Of a DNA stretch of 52,254 bases, positions 23,249 through 32,124 are shown piece after piece. A program made the position numbers and the translations under genes. The stretch's first letter is position 1; each line of letters begins with the position of its first letter. This stretch comes from an uncultured Candidatus Saccharibacteria bacterium (lineage in GTDB: Bacteria; Patescibacteriota; Saccharimonadia; Saccharimonadales; Saccharimonadaceae). The notes beneath the pieces are model-generated. The model was given only the letters and a program-made list of their open reading frames with translations, had not been told where the DNA came from and made no database searches. The stretch spans positions 1-52,254 of the forward strand of contig CAMVCL010000006.1 of the NCBI GenBank assembly GCA_947165975.1, read 5' to 3'.

Positions 23249-24691
23249 GTGAAGAAAATTGTAATTTCTAAGCTTTTTTTATACCGATATCGCTTCATTA
23301 TTGGTTATCTGATGTTGGGTTTTGCTTTTGCAACTTTACTATTCGTGTTGCCTTTTATCGCTCAAAAAGGCTTGTCGCAAGCCGAGATTGAATCAGCAAC
23401 TAGTTCTTATTACCTTGGTCGTAATGGTATATTGAATGGTGACCTAGTCGACTTACCATACCGAATCCTACAAAAGTATTCTATCACTTTTCTAGGGCTA
23501 TCAGCTTTCTCAATCAAATTGCCAAGCATAGTGATAGGGCTGCTACTTGGTCTTTTATTGATTTTACTTCTGAATCGCTGGTTTAAGAGCAACGTCTCGC
23601 TCCTTGCATCATGTCTAATTATCTTGTCGACCCCTTTCTTATTTTTGGCAGGTAATGGTACACCATTAATCATGTTAGTCTTATGGCCAACATTACTGTT
23701 GTGGCTCGGTTCTAAAATCCAAGGCGAAAAAAGACCTAAGCCACTATATAGCTTTGCGTTTTCCTTAGCAATGCTACTTTCTGTGTTTACGCCCTATATG
23801 ATTTACTTTGCCGTCTTTTGTGTATTATTTGTCTTTTTGCAACCACATCTACGTTTTATTATTAAAAATCTACCAAAACTCCCACTGTCGTCAGTAATCG
23901 TATTAATGCTGGTTGGCTTTACGGTGCTAGGTATAAGCATCTTCAACCACCCAGACACAATTATGGAATTACTATTCGCTAAAGACTTTCACATTGGTGC
24001 ATTTTTCGGAAATATCTTAGCGGGTTTAGCGCCGGTATTTTCGTGGTATTCTAGTATGGAAAATGTGTTTTTGTCGCCGCTTATTAGCTTGCCGACATTA
24101 GCTTTGGCACTGATTGGTTTATTCTCTACTACCAAAGGTTTTTTCGCCTCGCGCAATTCAATTGCTTCAATTTTAATAGTTTTCTGTCTAGTGATCACTG
24201 GTTTTAATCCCGATGCAGCTATCTCTTTGATCCTGCCATTTTCAATCCTTGTTGCGCATGGTATCAAATACTTATTAGAAAAATGGTACGGACTCTTTCC
24301 AGAGAATCCTTATGCGCGAATTTCGGCATTGCTTCCTCTCACTATTCTATTTGGCATCATTATCATTCCGGCATTATTACAATATATCTATGGTTATCGC
24401 TATAATCCAAGTGTCGCGAGCGAATTTAGTTATGACCTATCCGTAATACGCCATAATTTAACAAACGAGAAATTGGTAGTCAAAGATAATATCGATTTTT
24501 ATCGGATTCTGGAAGCCTCTACGGATATTAAGATTGTAGAGAGTGCTGAGAATGATCAAACTATTGCCTTCCTTGGTGCCCCCGAAAAAACACCTGAGAA
24601 CTATGAGTTGTCTAAGATTATTACCTCGCCAATGGGTGATAATTCTGATATAATATACATATATACATATTCTGAAAAAGAAGGAGAGTAA
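23249..24691 (+). CDS. Polytopic membrane protein, GT-C glycosyltransferase-like
   Basis: 480 residues from GTG 23249, predicted leaderless (TGATATAAT, 6-base gap). Ten to twelve membrane helices are followed by a soluble C-terminal domain of about 100 residues. The first extracytoplasmic loop (SQAEIESATSSYYLGRNGIL ... PYRILQKYSITFLGLSAFSI) has the layout of ArnT/PMT-type GT-C enzymes, with Glu instead of the usual Asp-Glu pair. Those enzymes transfer sugars from lipid carriers on the outer membrane face. The gene sits 1 base upstream of ybaB-recR. The enzyme assignment rests on topology and is tentative. Confidence 0.55.
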   Translation: MKKIVISKLFLYRYRFIIGYLMLGFAFATLLFVLPFIAQKGLSQAEIESATSSYYLGRNGILNGDLVDLPYRILQKYSITFLGLSAFSIKLPSIVIGLLLGLLLILLLNRWFKSNVSLLASCLIILSTPFLFLAGNGTPLIMLVLWPTLLLWLGSKIQGEKRPKPLYSFAFSLAMLLSVFTPYMIYFAVFCVLFVFLQPHLRFIIKNLPKLPLSSVIVLMLVGFTVLGISIFNHPDTIMELLFAKDFHIGAFFGNILAGLAPVFSWYSSMENVFLSPLISLPTLALALIGLFSTTKGFFASRNSIASILIVFCLVITGFNPDAAISLILPFSILVAHGIKYLLEKWYGLFPENPYARISALLPLTILFGIIIIPALLQYIYGYRYNPSVASEFSYDLSVIRHNLTNEKLVVKDNIDFYRILEASTDIKIVESAENDQTIAFLGAPEKTPENYELSKIITSPMGDNSDIIYIYTYSEKEGE

Positions 24692-24692
24692 T

Positions 24693-24998
24693 ATGGGTCA
24701 AACGATGGACCAAATGAAATTATTAAATCAATTACGCAAAGCACAAAAAGAACTTAAAAACGAAATCGTTGAAGTTGAAGCCGGTGATGGTGCAGTTATC
24801 GTACAAATTAATGGCGAATTAAAAGTCAAAAAAGTAAAAATCGATCCTGAAAAAGTAGACCTAGATGATATCCATGAATTGGAACGTTGGATCGAAAATT
24901 GCATGCGTGATGGTTTCGCTAAAGCTCAAGAGATCGCCACTGACAAAATGAAGCCATTAATGGGCGGTCTTGGTAATCTCGGCCTCGGCGGAATGTAA
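24693..24998 (+). CDS. ybaB: YbaB/EbfC nucleoid-associated protein
   Basis: 101 residues. Typical YbaB profile: LLNQLRKAQKELKNEIVEVE, GDGAVIVQINGELKVKKVKI, and a C-terminal helix followed by a Gly-rich tail (GGLGNLGLGGM). It forms dimers that bind DNA. AAGGAGAG ribosome site just before ATG 24693, one base after the previous stop. It directly precedes recR, the arrangement seen in many bacteria, where YbaB and RecR are encoded together. Confidence 0.9.
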   Translation: MGQTMDQMKLLNQLRKAQKELKNEIVEVEAGDGAVIVQINGELKVKKVKIDPEKVDLDDIHELERWIENCMRDGFAKAQEIATDKMKPLMGGLGNLGLGGM

Positions 24999-24999
24999 A

Positions 25000-25605
25000 A
25001 TGCTTCCACAGGCTTTTGAGAATGTTATTGAAGCCTTAGGGCGTTTGCCTGGCGTGGGTCCACGCACAGCGGAACGTTATGCATATTATTTATTTAAGTC
25101 AAACCCTAAAGTAGCTGATACTATCGCCGAAACGTTATCCGAATTCCATGACAGAGTCAAGTCGTGTCCGGTGACTTTTGCGTTGATGGATGCGAATGAT
25201 GAAATGTCGCCACTATATACGGACGCCTCTCGTGACAAGACCACTGTACTAGTAGTTGAAGAACCTTTAGACATTTACGCCATTGAGCAGACTAAAAGCT
25301 ATAAGGGCACATATCACGTCCTTGGTGGTGCCATTTCACCGATTGACGGTATTACGCCTGAGCAATTGCATATCGGTGAGCTGGTCAAGCGTGTTAACAA
25401 TGATAATGTCAAGGAAGTGATTATTGCCACCAATCCTTCGGTTGAAGGTGAATCTACGGCTTTATTTTTGGAAAAAATCTTACATGAACAAAACCCCAGC
25501 CTGAAACTTACTAGGCTAGCGCGCGGCTTACCTTTGGGAGTCGACTTATCGTATGCCGATCAGATTACTCTTTCGGCTGCACTAGAAAACCGCACTGATT
25601 TATAA
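25000..25605 (+). CDS. recR: Recombination protein RecR, zinc finger degenerate
   Basis: 201 residues from ATG 25000 (MLPQAFENVIEALGRLPGVG), 1 base after the ybaB stop. The helix-hairpin-helix (LPGVGPRTAERYAYYL) and the Toprim domain (VLVVEEPLDIYAIEQT; HVLGGAISPIDGI; IIATNPSVEGESTA) are intact. In the middle, where RecR normally has a Cys4 zinc finger (CxxCxnCxxC), the sequence is SCPVTFALMDANDEMSPLYT, with a single Cys. RecR loads RecA at gaps with RecO or RecF. The last six bases overlap the stop of the convergent acyl ligase gene. Confidence 0.93.
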   Translation: MLPQAFENVIEALGRLPGVGPRTAERYAYYLFKSNPKVADTIAETLSEFHDRVKSCPVTFALMDANDEMSPLYTDASRDKTTVLVVEEPLDIYAIEQTKSYKGTYHVLGGAISPIDGITPEQLHIGELVKRVNNDNVKEVIIATNPSVEGESTALFLEKILHEQNPSLKLTRLARGLPLGVDLSYADQITLSAALENRTDL

Positions 25606-27333
25606 AGCTTCCAACGCTTTAAAATCAACTTTTGACATTTTAGTCTTAGGCAGAGAATCTAAGAATTTTATTTCGCGTGGTGCCTCGTAGCGTGCTAGAT
25701 ACTTTCGATAAATCGTATTAAGTTCTTTTCTGATATTGCGCTCCGATGCGCCCTCTTTTGCTACGACAAAGACTACGACTTTTTCACCACGTAATTTGTC
25801 TTCTTTACCAACCACAGCACAAGCTTCTACTAATTTGCATCTTAAGGTAACGTCTTCAATGTTGGCCGGATAAATATTATAGCCATTTGATACTATCATA
25901 CGTTTCAAGCGCGAACGAAAATGGATGACGCCACGTTCATCGGCGTAACCAATGTCTCCAGTGCGCAAGTATTTTTTGGTCCCAATTCTTATAAATGCCT
26001 CTTCTGTTTCTTTTGGCTTACCTAGATATTTTTTCATTACCGATAAGCCACGCACAAGAATCTCACCATCTTCGCCAAGTGCGGCAGGTTTTTTGGTCTT
26101 TATATTCATGATCATTACTTCATTATCGGGAATTGGATAGCCAATTACATCTGGCTCTTCGGCGATTGAACGAGGAGAAAAGATAAAACCACCGGATGCT
26201 TCAGTAAGACCATAGCCGTTTTCAATAACGGCTTTGGAGCCATGATTTTTAAGAAACTCATTTATAATTTCCTTACTTGTAAGACTAATCATATCACCAC
26301 CGGACACTACAAATTTAACATTCCTAAGATCGTCTTTTTTGAATTTAATTTTGGTGAGATATTCAAATACTGTCGGAACGCCTACCAAAATATTAACTTT
26401 ATATTTTTTGATATATTGCTTAAATTTTTTGGGGTTAAATTGGGGAATGAGAAAGGTTCGTGCACCAAAATATAATGGCATATGAATACAACAACCCAAG
26501 CCAAACGCATGAAAATTCGGCAGGAATGCCATAAATGAATATTCGGGTTTAAACAACTCTGGCACTAGATATTTGGCACCAAGTGCTTGAGCATTAAAAT
26601 TCAAATTTGATAGGACAATGCCTTTGGGCTTACCTGTAGTACCACCAGAGTACATAATTACGGCGTCATCTTTAGAATTGACTCGTGCATGAGGATTGCC
26701 AATGTATCGATTGGCTTTCGATAAGAATTTATCCCACGTAATAATATGCTGCGACTTCTTGATATGGTTTTTGCGACCTTTAGTCAATTTATATACAGCA
26801 CGCACGACAATATCCATAGAGCGAGTCGGTGAAACAACTACAACTTGCTCCAAATCGGTATTCTTGATGATTGCCTCAACTTTTGGATAGGCCACATCGA
26901 CACAGAGTATAATACGAGACTTGGCCTGATTGACGTAATCTTCGATTTCCATTTCAGATGATAGAGGATGGATCATATTGGCGACTGCGCCAATTTCGTT
27001 AATGGCGTAAAACATATATATCGCTTCCGGGGTGTTTGGCATGCAAATAGTAATACGTTCGCCTTTCTCAGCACCTATGGCCTTGAGACTGGAGGCAACT
27101 TTATTAATCTTTTTGATTAATTCTTTATAAGTAATCTGGTTATCAAAATATTCCAAAGCAGTATTATGCGGCCATTTACAGGAAGCCTCATAGATGGCGT
27201 CATACATACCGCCATCAAAATACTCGATCTCTTTAGGTAATTTATCGATATAACCATATTTGGCACGCTCTATCCGCATGTCAATCTTGCGTAGAGTATT
27301 CTTTATCTTATTGTACACATATTCCAACGGCAT
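25600..27333 (-). CDS. AMP-forming acyl-CoA/acyl-ACP synthetase (FadD-like)
   Basis: 577 residues from ATG 27333 (MPLEYVYNKIKNTLRKID). The frame is open further upstream to 27531, but that part would be antisense to the next gene, while TGTTATAAT (-10 at 27340-27345) lies just 6 bases before ATG 27333. Adenylate-forming motifs: MYSGGTTGKPKGIVLSN (P-loop), ENGYGLTEASGG, YLRTGDIGYADERG, and the C-terminal catalytic Lys in PKTKMSKVDF. It activates a carboxylate, probably a fatty acid. With CdsA, PgsA and YqeG nearby, it may feed scavenged acyl chains into phospholipid; that is inference. Confidence 0.87.
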   Translation of the reverse strand: MPLEYVYNKIKNTLRKIDMRIERAKYGYIDKLPKEIEYFDGGMYDAIYEASCKWPHNTALEYFDNQITYKELIKKINKVASSLKAIGAEKGERITICMPNTPEAIYMFYAINEIGAVANMIHPLSSEMEIEDYVNQAKSRIILCVDVAYPKVEAIIKNTDLEQVVVVSPTRSMDIVVRAVYKLTKGRKNHIKKSQHIITWDKFLSKANRYIGNPHARVNSKDDAVIMYSGGTTGKPKGIVLSNLNFNAQALGAKYLVPELFKPEYSFMAFLPNFHAFGLGCCIHMPLYFGARTFLIPQFNPKKFKQYIKKYKVNILVGVPTVFEYLTKIKFKKDDLRNVKFVVSGGDMISLTSKEIINEFLKNHGSKAVIENGYGLTEASGGFIFSPRSIAEEPDVIGYPIPDNEVMIMNIKTKKPAALGEDGEILVRGLSVMKKYLGKPKETEEAFIRIGTKKYLRTGDIGYADERGVIHFRSRLKRMIVSNGYNIYPANIEDVTLRCKLVEACAVVGKEDKLRGEKVVVFVVAKEGASERNIRKELNTIYRKYLARYEAPREIKFLDSLPKTKMSKVDFKALEAL

Positions 27334-27379
27334 ATGTATATTATAACACTTTAGAGATTGATATGATATAATGAGTATT

Positions 27380-28066
27380 ATGGATAAGAATTTTAGAGTG
27401 AGATTAACGGTTGGGACTGTTATGTTTATAATAGCCGTGGTTGCTCTATATACTTTCAATAGTACGCCTTTTAGGGTGATATTTGGTCTATTCGCTTTGA
27501 TCGCAGCTCTAGAGTTGTTGAGTTTTTTCAAAAAACAAAGAAATTTCCGTTTGTTTGTTCTAGCAGTAATAGAACTTGCCTTTCTATTTTACGGCACCTT
27601 GTTCGTGGCGCAAACCGAAATGCCATATTTCTGGTATGTGATTTTGGGTGTACCTGGTTATGACGTCTTCGCTTATTTATTCGGCAAAGCATTTGGTGGT
27701 AAGATTTTTGGCAAATCTCGACCATTTCCTAAAATTTCCAAAAATAAAACTTGGGAAGGTACTATACTTGGGCTAACTATGTCGATCGGCCTGGTTGCAA
27801 TCCTGCTAGCTATTCAGGGCGCTTTTGCGACGGATTGGATTTACTTATTCTGTGGTCCTCTGGCGCTACTAGGTGATTTGTATGAGAGCTATCTAAAGCG
27901 CCAATTTAAAGTCAAAGATTCCAATGAGATCGTGATAAAGTATCCGTTATTTGAAAAGTTAGAATTACTAGTTGGCGGTTCTGAGGGGCATGGTGGATTT
28001 TTGGACCGTATTGATTCGACCGCTTTTACAGCCGCAATGCTGATAATAATAAACCTATTTATTTGA
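27380..28066 (+). CDS. cdsA: Phosphatidate cytidylyltransferase (CDP-diacylglycerol synthase)
   Basis: 228 residues from ATG 27380; the in-frame ATG 27371 lies inside the TATAAT box (27367-27372) and is rejected. About six membrane helices are followed by the CdsA signature near the C-terminus: SYLKRQFKVKDSNE, then GSEGHGGFLDRIDSTAF, with the conserved Lys, Asp and HGG-x-DRxDS elements. It makes CDP-diacylglycerol from phosphatidate and CTP. It converges on pgsA (8-base overlap), so the first two steps of phosphatidylglycerol synthesis are end to end on opposite strands. Confidence 0.88.
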   Translation: MDKNFRVRLTVGTVMFIIAVVALYTFNSTPFRVIFGLFALIAALELLSFFKKQRNFRLFVLAVIELAFLFYGTLFVAQTEMPYFWYVILGVPGYDVFAYLFGKAFGGKIFGKSRPFPKISKNKTWEGTILGLTMSIGLVAILLAIQGAFATDWIYLFCGPLALLGDLYESYLKRQFKVKDSNEIVIKYPLFEKLELLVGGSEGHGGFLDRIDSTAFTAAMLIIINLFI

Positions 28067-28595
28067 TAAACTTTTTATAACCTTTTATTAAATAATCTGC
28101 ACCAGAGTAGATAGTCATAATGAGTGAGACATAAAGTACAATATTACCAATGATTCCAATAATATTGTTACTTATAAGTGTATTAAGTAGTATTATGATC
28201 AATGCGGCCATCTGAAAAGTGGTCTTAAGTTTACCATAGAAGGATGCGGAGATAGTTTTATGTTTTTTGGCAGCCATCATGCGCATGCCGTCAACAGCAA
28301 AGTCGCGTACTAGTATAATAGCAAATACCCACAAGGGAATTATCTCTTGGTAAACTAAGACCAAAAACGCTAGATTGACAAGCATTTTGTCGGCCAGCGG
28401 ATCTAAAAAAGCACCTAAATCCGTGACCTCTTTTTTCTTACGAGCCCATTCGCCATCAATTCTATCGGTAATGGCCGCTGAGACAAAAATTAGCAATGCA
28501 GTTATCCTCGCCCATCTCGTGGGGATCATAGCAAACACCGTAAATAATGCCGCCAGCAACATTCTAATGACAGTTAGAGAGGTTGGGCCATTCAT
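28059..28595 (-). CDS. pgsA: CDP-diacylglycerol-glycerol-3-phosphate 3-phosphatidyltransferase
   Basis: 178 residues, four to five membrane helices. The CDP-alcohol phosphatidyltransferase motif is intact: DRIDGEWARKKKEVTDLGAF followed by LDPLADK, that is DGx2ARx8Gx3Dx3D, with the four metal/catalytic Asp. N-terminus MNGPTSLTVIRMLLAALFTV is typical for PgsA. The start overlaps the yqeG stop by 4 bases (ATGA), so the two are co-translated. Product is phosphatidylglycerol phosphate. Confidence 0.9.
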   Translation of the reverse strand: MNGPTSLTVIRMLLAALFTVFAMIPTRWARITALLIFVSAAITDRIDGEWARKKKEVTDLGAFLDPLADKMLVNLAFLVLVYQEIIPLWVFAIILVRDFAVDGMRMMAAKKHKTISASFYGKLKTTFQMAALIIILLNTLISNNIIGIIGNIVLYVSLIMTIYSGADYLIKGYKKFIK

Positions 28596-29023
28596 ACGAT
28601 GTTCCTGCGATGATCAACTTTCCAAGCGCGTATCTTAGCAAATTTAGCTGCCAAGACGTCAGTTGACCACTTATCGCCAAGCATCACAGTTTCTGATGGT
28701 TTATAATCGTAGGTTTGCATGGCCTCAGTAAGCTTGGTACTCATTGGTTTTTTAGCCCACCAGACACAATCAACTTTGATGGGTTTACAGAATTTCTGCA
28801 TCATTTTTTTACGGCCATTATTACTGATGATAACTATCTTAACGCCAGCGTTTCTACATTCCTCAACCCAATTCTGTAATTCGTCAGCTGGTTCTTTTTC
28901 GGAATGAAGACGAAGTGTATTATCTAAATCGCACAGCAAGAGTTTGACTCCCTCTTTTTTGAGTAGACCAGGAGTGACGTCTTCGAATTTCTCAAAATTT
29001 TTATCTGCGCGAAAAATACTCAT
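28592..29023 (-). CDS. yqeG: YqeG-family HAD phosphatase, probable PGP phosphatase
   Basis: 143 residues, HAD superfamily IIIA. Motif I LLLCDLDNTL (nucleophile Asp and acid/base Asp), motif II IVIISNNGRKK, motif III Lys in WWAKKP, motif IV VMLGDKWSTD. YqeG is the bacterial relative of mitochondrial Gep4, which dephosphorylates phosphatidylglycerol phosphate. Being translationally coupled to pgsA strongly suggests this role here. The gene is predicted leaderless (TGTTAAAAT, 6-base gap) and divergent from the DHH phosphoesterase gene. Confidence 0.85.
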   Translation of the reverse strand: MSIFRADKNFEKFEDVTPGLLKKEGVKLLLCDLDNTLRLHSEKEPADELQNWVEECRNAGVKIVIISNNGRKKMMQKFCKPIKVDCVWWAKKPMSTKLTEAMQTYDYKPSETVMLGDKWSTDVLAAKFAKIRAWKVDHRRNIV

Positions 29024-29027
29024 GCAT

Positions 29028-29049
29028 CTATTTTAACATGATATAATGA
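29028..29049. promoter_or_regulatory. Divergent promoter shared by yqeG and the DHH phosphoesterase gene
   Basis: ATTTTA (29030-29035) is the minus-strand TAAAAT; TATAAT (29042-29047) is the plus-strand box. Their TG extensions meet at CATG (29037-29040), giving near-symmetry. Start codons lie 6 bases beyond each box. Confidence 0.65.
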
Positions 29050-29053
29050 TTGT

Positions 29054-30034
29054 ATGTATACAAAATTCAGTGATTTTTTGCAGAATAAAGAGAGAATCTG
29101 CGTTATTCAGGCCGAGAATCCAGATGGAGATTCGCTTGGCAGTGCAATCTCACTTGATTATCTTCTTTCTGACAAAGAGGTGTCTTTGTATTGTCCTGTA
29201 GATATTCCTAAATACCTACATTATTTTAACGATTGGTCACGCGTGACTTGTGAATTTGATTTTAAAGCTGATGGATATATTATAGTTGATACGGCTGCAG
29301 AAGTATTGTTGTCGAAACTTCTTGACGACACCGCAATCCGTAACCGTCTTTACTCGGCTCCCGTATTCGTAATCGACCACCATGAAACCGATGACGATCT
29401 AACTTTTCCGCATGAAAGCATTATAGAAGTGCGCCCTGCTTGCACAGAAATAATTTATCGAATCGCAAAAGATTTAAATATCAATATAAATCAGGAGGCC
29501 GCTGAGGCAATCTTCCAAGGAATCCTGTCTGATACCTTGGGTTTAACTAGTTCTTCGGTAGAGGCTGAAACTTTTGAAGTCGCAGCAGAACTAACGCGAC
29601 TTGGTGCTAATATCTCTGAGCTTGAAGATCGCCGCCGTGAATTTATGAAAAAATCCCAGAGAATTTTAGATTACAAGGCTGATCTAATTAAAAGGATTGA
29701 TTACTCTTTGGATGGCGAATTAGCCACAGTGCATATTCCTTGGGATGATATACGTGAATACTCGGATGAATATAATCCAAATGTTTTAATATTAGAAGAG
29801 ATGCGTTTGGTTGAAGGGGTAAAAGTTGCGGTTGCGATAAAAACCTATCCTGACGGAAAAGTAACCGGTAAAATCCGTACCGCTTCCGATGCGCCTATCG
29901 CCGAAAAAGTTGCTGGATATTTTGGTGGTGGTGGCCATCCGCAAGCTGCTGGCTTTAGAACTTATGACACTACCTACGATGAGGTTGTAAGAGAATTAGT
30001 TAAAATCTTGCCGGAGTTAATTAAAAATGCTTAG
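29054..30034 (+). CDS. DHH/DHHA1 phosphoesterase (NrnA/RecJ-like)
   Basis: 326 residues. Motifs in order: NPDGDSLGSAISL (metal-binding Asp), IIVDTAAE, VIDHHET (DHH), ILSDTLGLTS, and the DHHA1 substrate loop GGGGHPQAAGF. NrnA-type enzymes degrade nanoRNA and pAp or cyclic dinucleotide products. Size fits NrnA (about 310-330) rather than full RecJ. It starts leaderless, and its end overlaps the alpha/beta hydrolase gene by 8 bases. Confidence 0.85.
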   Translation: MYTKFSDFLQNKERICVIQAENPDGDSLGSAISLDYLLSDKEVSLYCPVDIPKYLHYFNDWSRVTCEFDFKADGYIIVDTAAEVLLSKLLDDTAIRNRLYSAPVFVIDHHETDDDLTFPHESIIEVRPACTEIIYRIAKDLNININQEAAEAIFQGILSDTLGLTSSSVEAETFEVAAELTRLGANISELEDRRREFMKKSQRILDYKADLIKRIDYSLDGELATVHIPWDDIREYSDEYNPNVLILEEMRLVEGVKVAVAIKTYPDGKVTGKIRTASDAPIAEKVAGYFGGGGHPQAAGFRTYDTTYDEVVRELVKILPELIKNA

Positions 30035-30767
30035 TCGAACAAGAGAAATCTATTTAAAGAAAACCCATGATTTTTGCGCCGTCAAAAAACCCCGCTTAAC
30101 TGTAGTCATGATTCACGGCATCGCCTCGGATTCATCTACCTATACGCATGCTTTGAGATACTTGGAGGGCACGACTTCGCTAAAAGATGTCAGGTTTGTG
30201 ACTTTCGACTTGCTTGGCTCAGGCGAATCTCCTAAGAGTGATAGGTTTAATTACGATTACAAAGACCAACTTGAAGCCCTGCATAATTCAATTGAAAGGC
30301 TAAAAGCAAAGACTCCGATAGTTTTGGTTGGGCATTCTTTGGGAACATTTATAGTGACTAGGTATGCTGACACATATAAGCGATCTATCAAGAAGTTGAT
30401 TCTCATCTCCCCACCGGTCTATACCGCGCGTGATTTCGATAATCCGGCTTTTGATCTTGGTATTAGAATGTTCAAGGATGCTGTAAGTGTAAAAAACCGC
30501 AAAATATTAGAAGAAAAATCTTTCAACAATTCAATGAATTTAATCGTATTGGATCGAAAAAACTATGATGTTCTAGCTAATCTCAAAACGTCGACCACTT
30601 TGATATATGGGAATATGGATCAATTAATCGCTTCATTTAATATCCCTCGCGTAGTTAAGGCTAACCCTAAATATATTTCTGCTATTCAAACCGAGGGCAG
30701 ACATGGCGTTTCGCGCGATAAATACACTAAATTGGTCGGGATTTTGGAGGAAACCTTAAATGCTTAA
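30027..30767 (+). CDS. Alpha/beta hydrolase
   Basis: 246 residues. Oxyanion-hole block VVMIHGIASDSSTYTHAL, nucleophile elbow VGHSLGTF (Ser about 96), acid in the YGNMDQLI region (Asp about 197), and the catalytic His in EGRHGVSRD (about 223). No signal peptide, so cytoplasmic. It sits between a DHH phosphoesterase and cysS with 8-base overlaps on both sides, so it is firmly in the operon. Substrate cannot be told; an esterase or lipid-like substrate is possible. Confidence 0.8.
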   Translation: MLSRTREIYLKKTHDFCAVKKPRLTVVMIHGIASDSSTYTHALRYLEGTTSLKDVRFVTFDLLGSGESPKSDRFNYDYKDQLEALHNSIERLKAKTPIVLVGHSLGTFIVTRYADTYKRSIKKLILISPPVYTARDFDNPAFDLGIRMFKDAVSVKNRKILEEKSFNNSMNLIVLDRKNYDVLANLKTSTTLIYGNMDQLIASFNIPRVVKANPKYISAIQTEGRHGVSRDKYTKLVGILEETLNA

Positions 30768-32106
30768 GTTATATAATACCGCTAGTCATAAATTAGAAGA
30801 GTTTAAACCCGCTTCAGAAATAGTCAAGATTTATACTTGTGGTCCGACTGTCTATAGCTATGCTCATATAGGCAACCTTACTGCTTACATTTATTGGGAT
30901 TTATTAATACGGTTACTTAGGGTTAATAATTACAAAATACGCCGGGTACTAAATCTAACTGATGTAGGTCATCTGGTCTCCGATGGCGATGAAGGTGAGG
31001 ATAAGCTTGAAAAAGGCGCGGCGCGTGAAGGAAAAACCGTCTACGAAGTGGCAGATTTCTACATCGATGCATTTATGAATGATTATCGTGCCTTAGAGCT
31101 AGTAGAACCAGAAGTATTAGCCAGGGCTACAGATTATATTGATGCTGATATAGATGCCGTAGATAAAATGACCGAGAATGGCTTCACTTATGAGACCACC
31201 GATGGGGTATATTTTGATACGTCTAAATTTGCCGACTACGCTAAATTTGCAAAACTAGATTTGGCTGGCCTGCAAGCGGGTGCCAGAGTAGAATTTTCCG
31301 GTGAAAAGCGCAACGCCTCTGATTTTGCCGTTTGGAAGTTTATTCAACCTGGTGAAAAACACGCTATGCGTTGGGACTATTTAGGCCGACCGGGTTATCC
31401 TGGTTGGCATCTTGAGTGCTCTACTATTATTGACAAGGAATTTGGCGGACCGATTGACATTCATACTGGTGGAGTGGATCATATTCCTGTACACCATACG
31501 AATGAGATCGCTCAATACTTCGCTATGACCGGTAGAGAGCTATCGCGTTTTTGGCTACATTGTAATTTTATTATGATCAATAATGAAAAGATATCCAAAT
31601 CGCTAGGGAACGTCTATACTCTAGCCGATTTAAGAGAACGTGGTTTTTCGCCAATGGATTATAAAATGTGGGTGCTTTCTGGTCACTATCAGGGCACTAG
31701 AAACTTTACTTTTGAAAGTTTAGAAGCCGCAAAAACTCGCCGCTTGAATTGGCGTAACCGCATTGCCGAATCACGCCAGATCGAAATCGATGCTGACAGC
31801 GGCTTTATTCAACACTTACTCGAAATAATTGGTAATAATTTAAACTCTGCTGAAGCTTTTGCGGTAATCGATAACACTGAGCTTTCTTTTGAACAATGGA
31901 AAAAGATCGATGAATTATTCGGATTAAAACTGATTGCAGACTCACCTCTAATTTCGGAGAAAACTCAGGCGCTAGTTTCGGCGCGTGAAGAGGCCAGAAA
32001 AGCTCGAGATTTCACCCGTGCTGACGAGATACGTGACACCTTGACTGCTGAGGGGATTACTGTGAAGGATACTTCCCGTGGACCAATTTGGCAATATCTC
32101 GCTTAA
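30760..32106 (+). CDS. cysS: Cysteinyl-tRNA synthetase
   Basis: 448 residues. Class I motifs: YTCGPTVYSYAHIGNLTAYI (HIGH box, with the first zinc Cys), WHLECSTI and the HHTNE segment (remaining zinc ligands), and KISKS (KMSKS loop, residues about 276-280). The C-terminal region has the usual EARKARDFTRADEIRDTLTA helix. Normal length. Start overlaps the hydrolase gene by 8 bases. Confidence 0.95.
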   Translation: MLKLYNTASHKLEEFKPASEIVKIYTCGPTVYSYAHIGNLTAYIYWDLLIRLLRVNNYKIRRVLNLTDVGHLVSDGDEGEDKLEKGAAREGKTVYEVADFYIDAFMNDYRALELVEPEVLARATDYIDADIDAVDKMTENGFTYETTDGVYFDTSKFADYAKFAKLDLAGLQAGARVEFSGEKRNASDFAVWKFIQPGEKHAMRWDYLGRPGYPGWHLECSTIIDKEFGGPIDIHTGGVDHIPVHHTNEIAQYFAMTGRELSRFWLHCNFIMINNEKISKSLGNVYTLADLRERGFSPMDYKMWVLSGHYQGTRNFTFESLEAAKTRRLNWRNRIAESRQIEIDADSGFIQHLLEIIGNNLNSAEAFAVIDNTELSFEQWKKIDELFGLKLIADSPLISEKTQALVSAREEARKARDFTRADEIRDTLTAEGITVKDTSRGPIWQYLA

Positions 32107-32124
32107 TTAAGGTATAATAATAAT

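Noticed and set aside
27334-27531. N-terminal extension of the acyl ligase (66 extra residues)
   Set aside because: It is antisense to cdsA, and a TGnTATAAT box lies 6 bases before ATG 27333. The extra residues look unlike the family.
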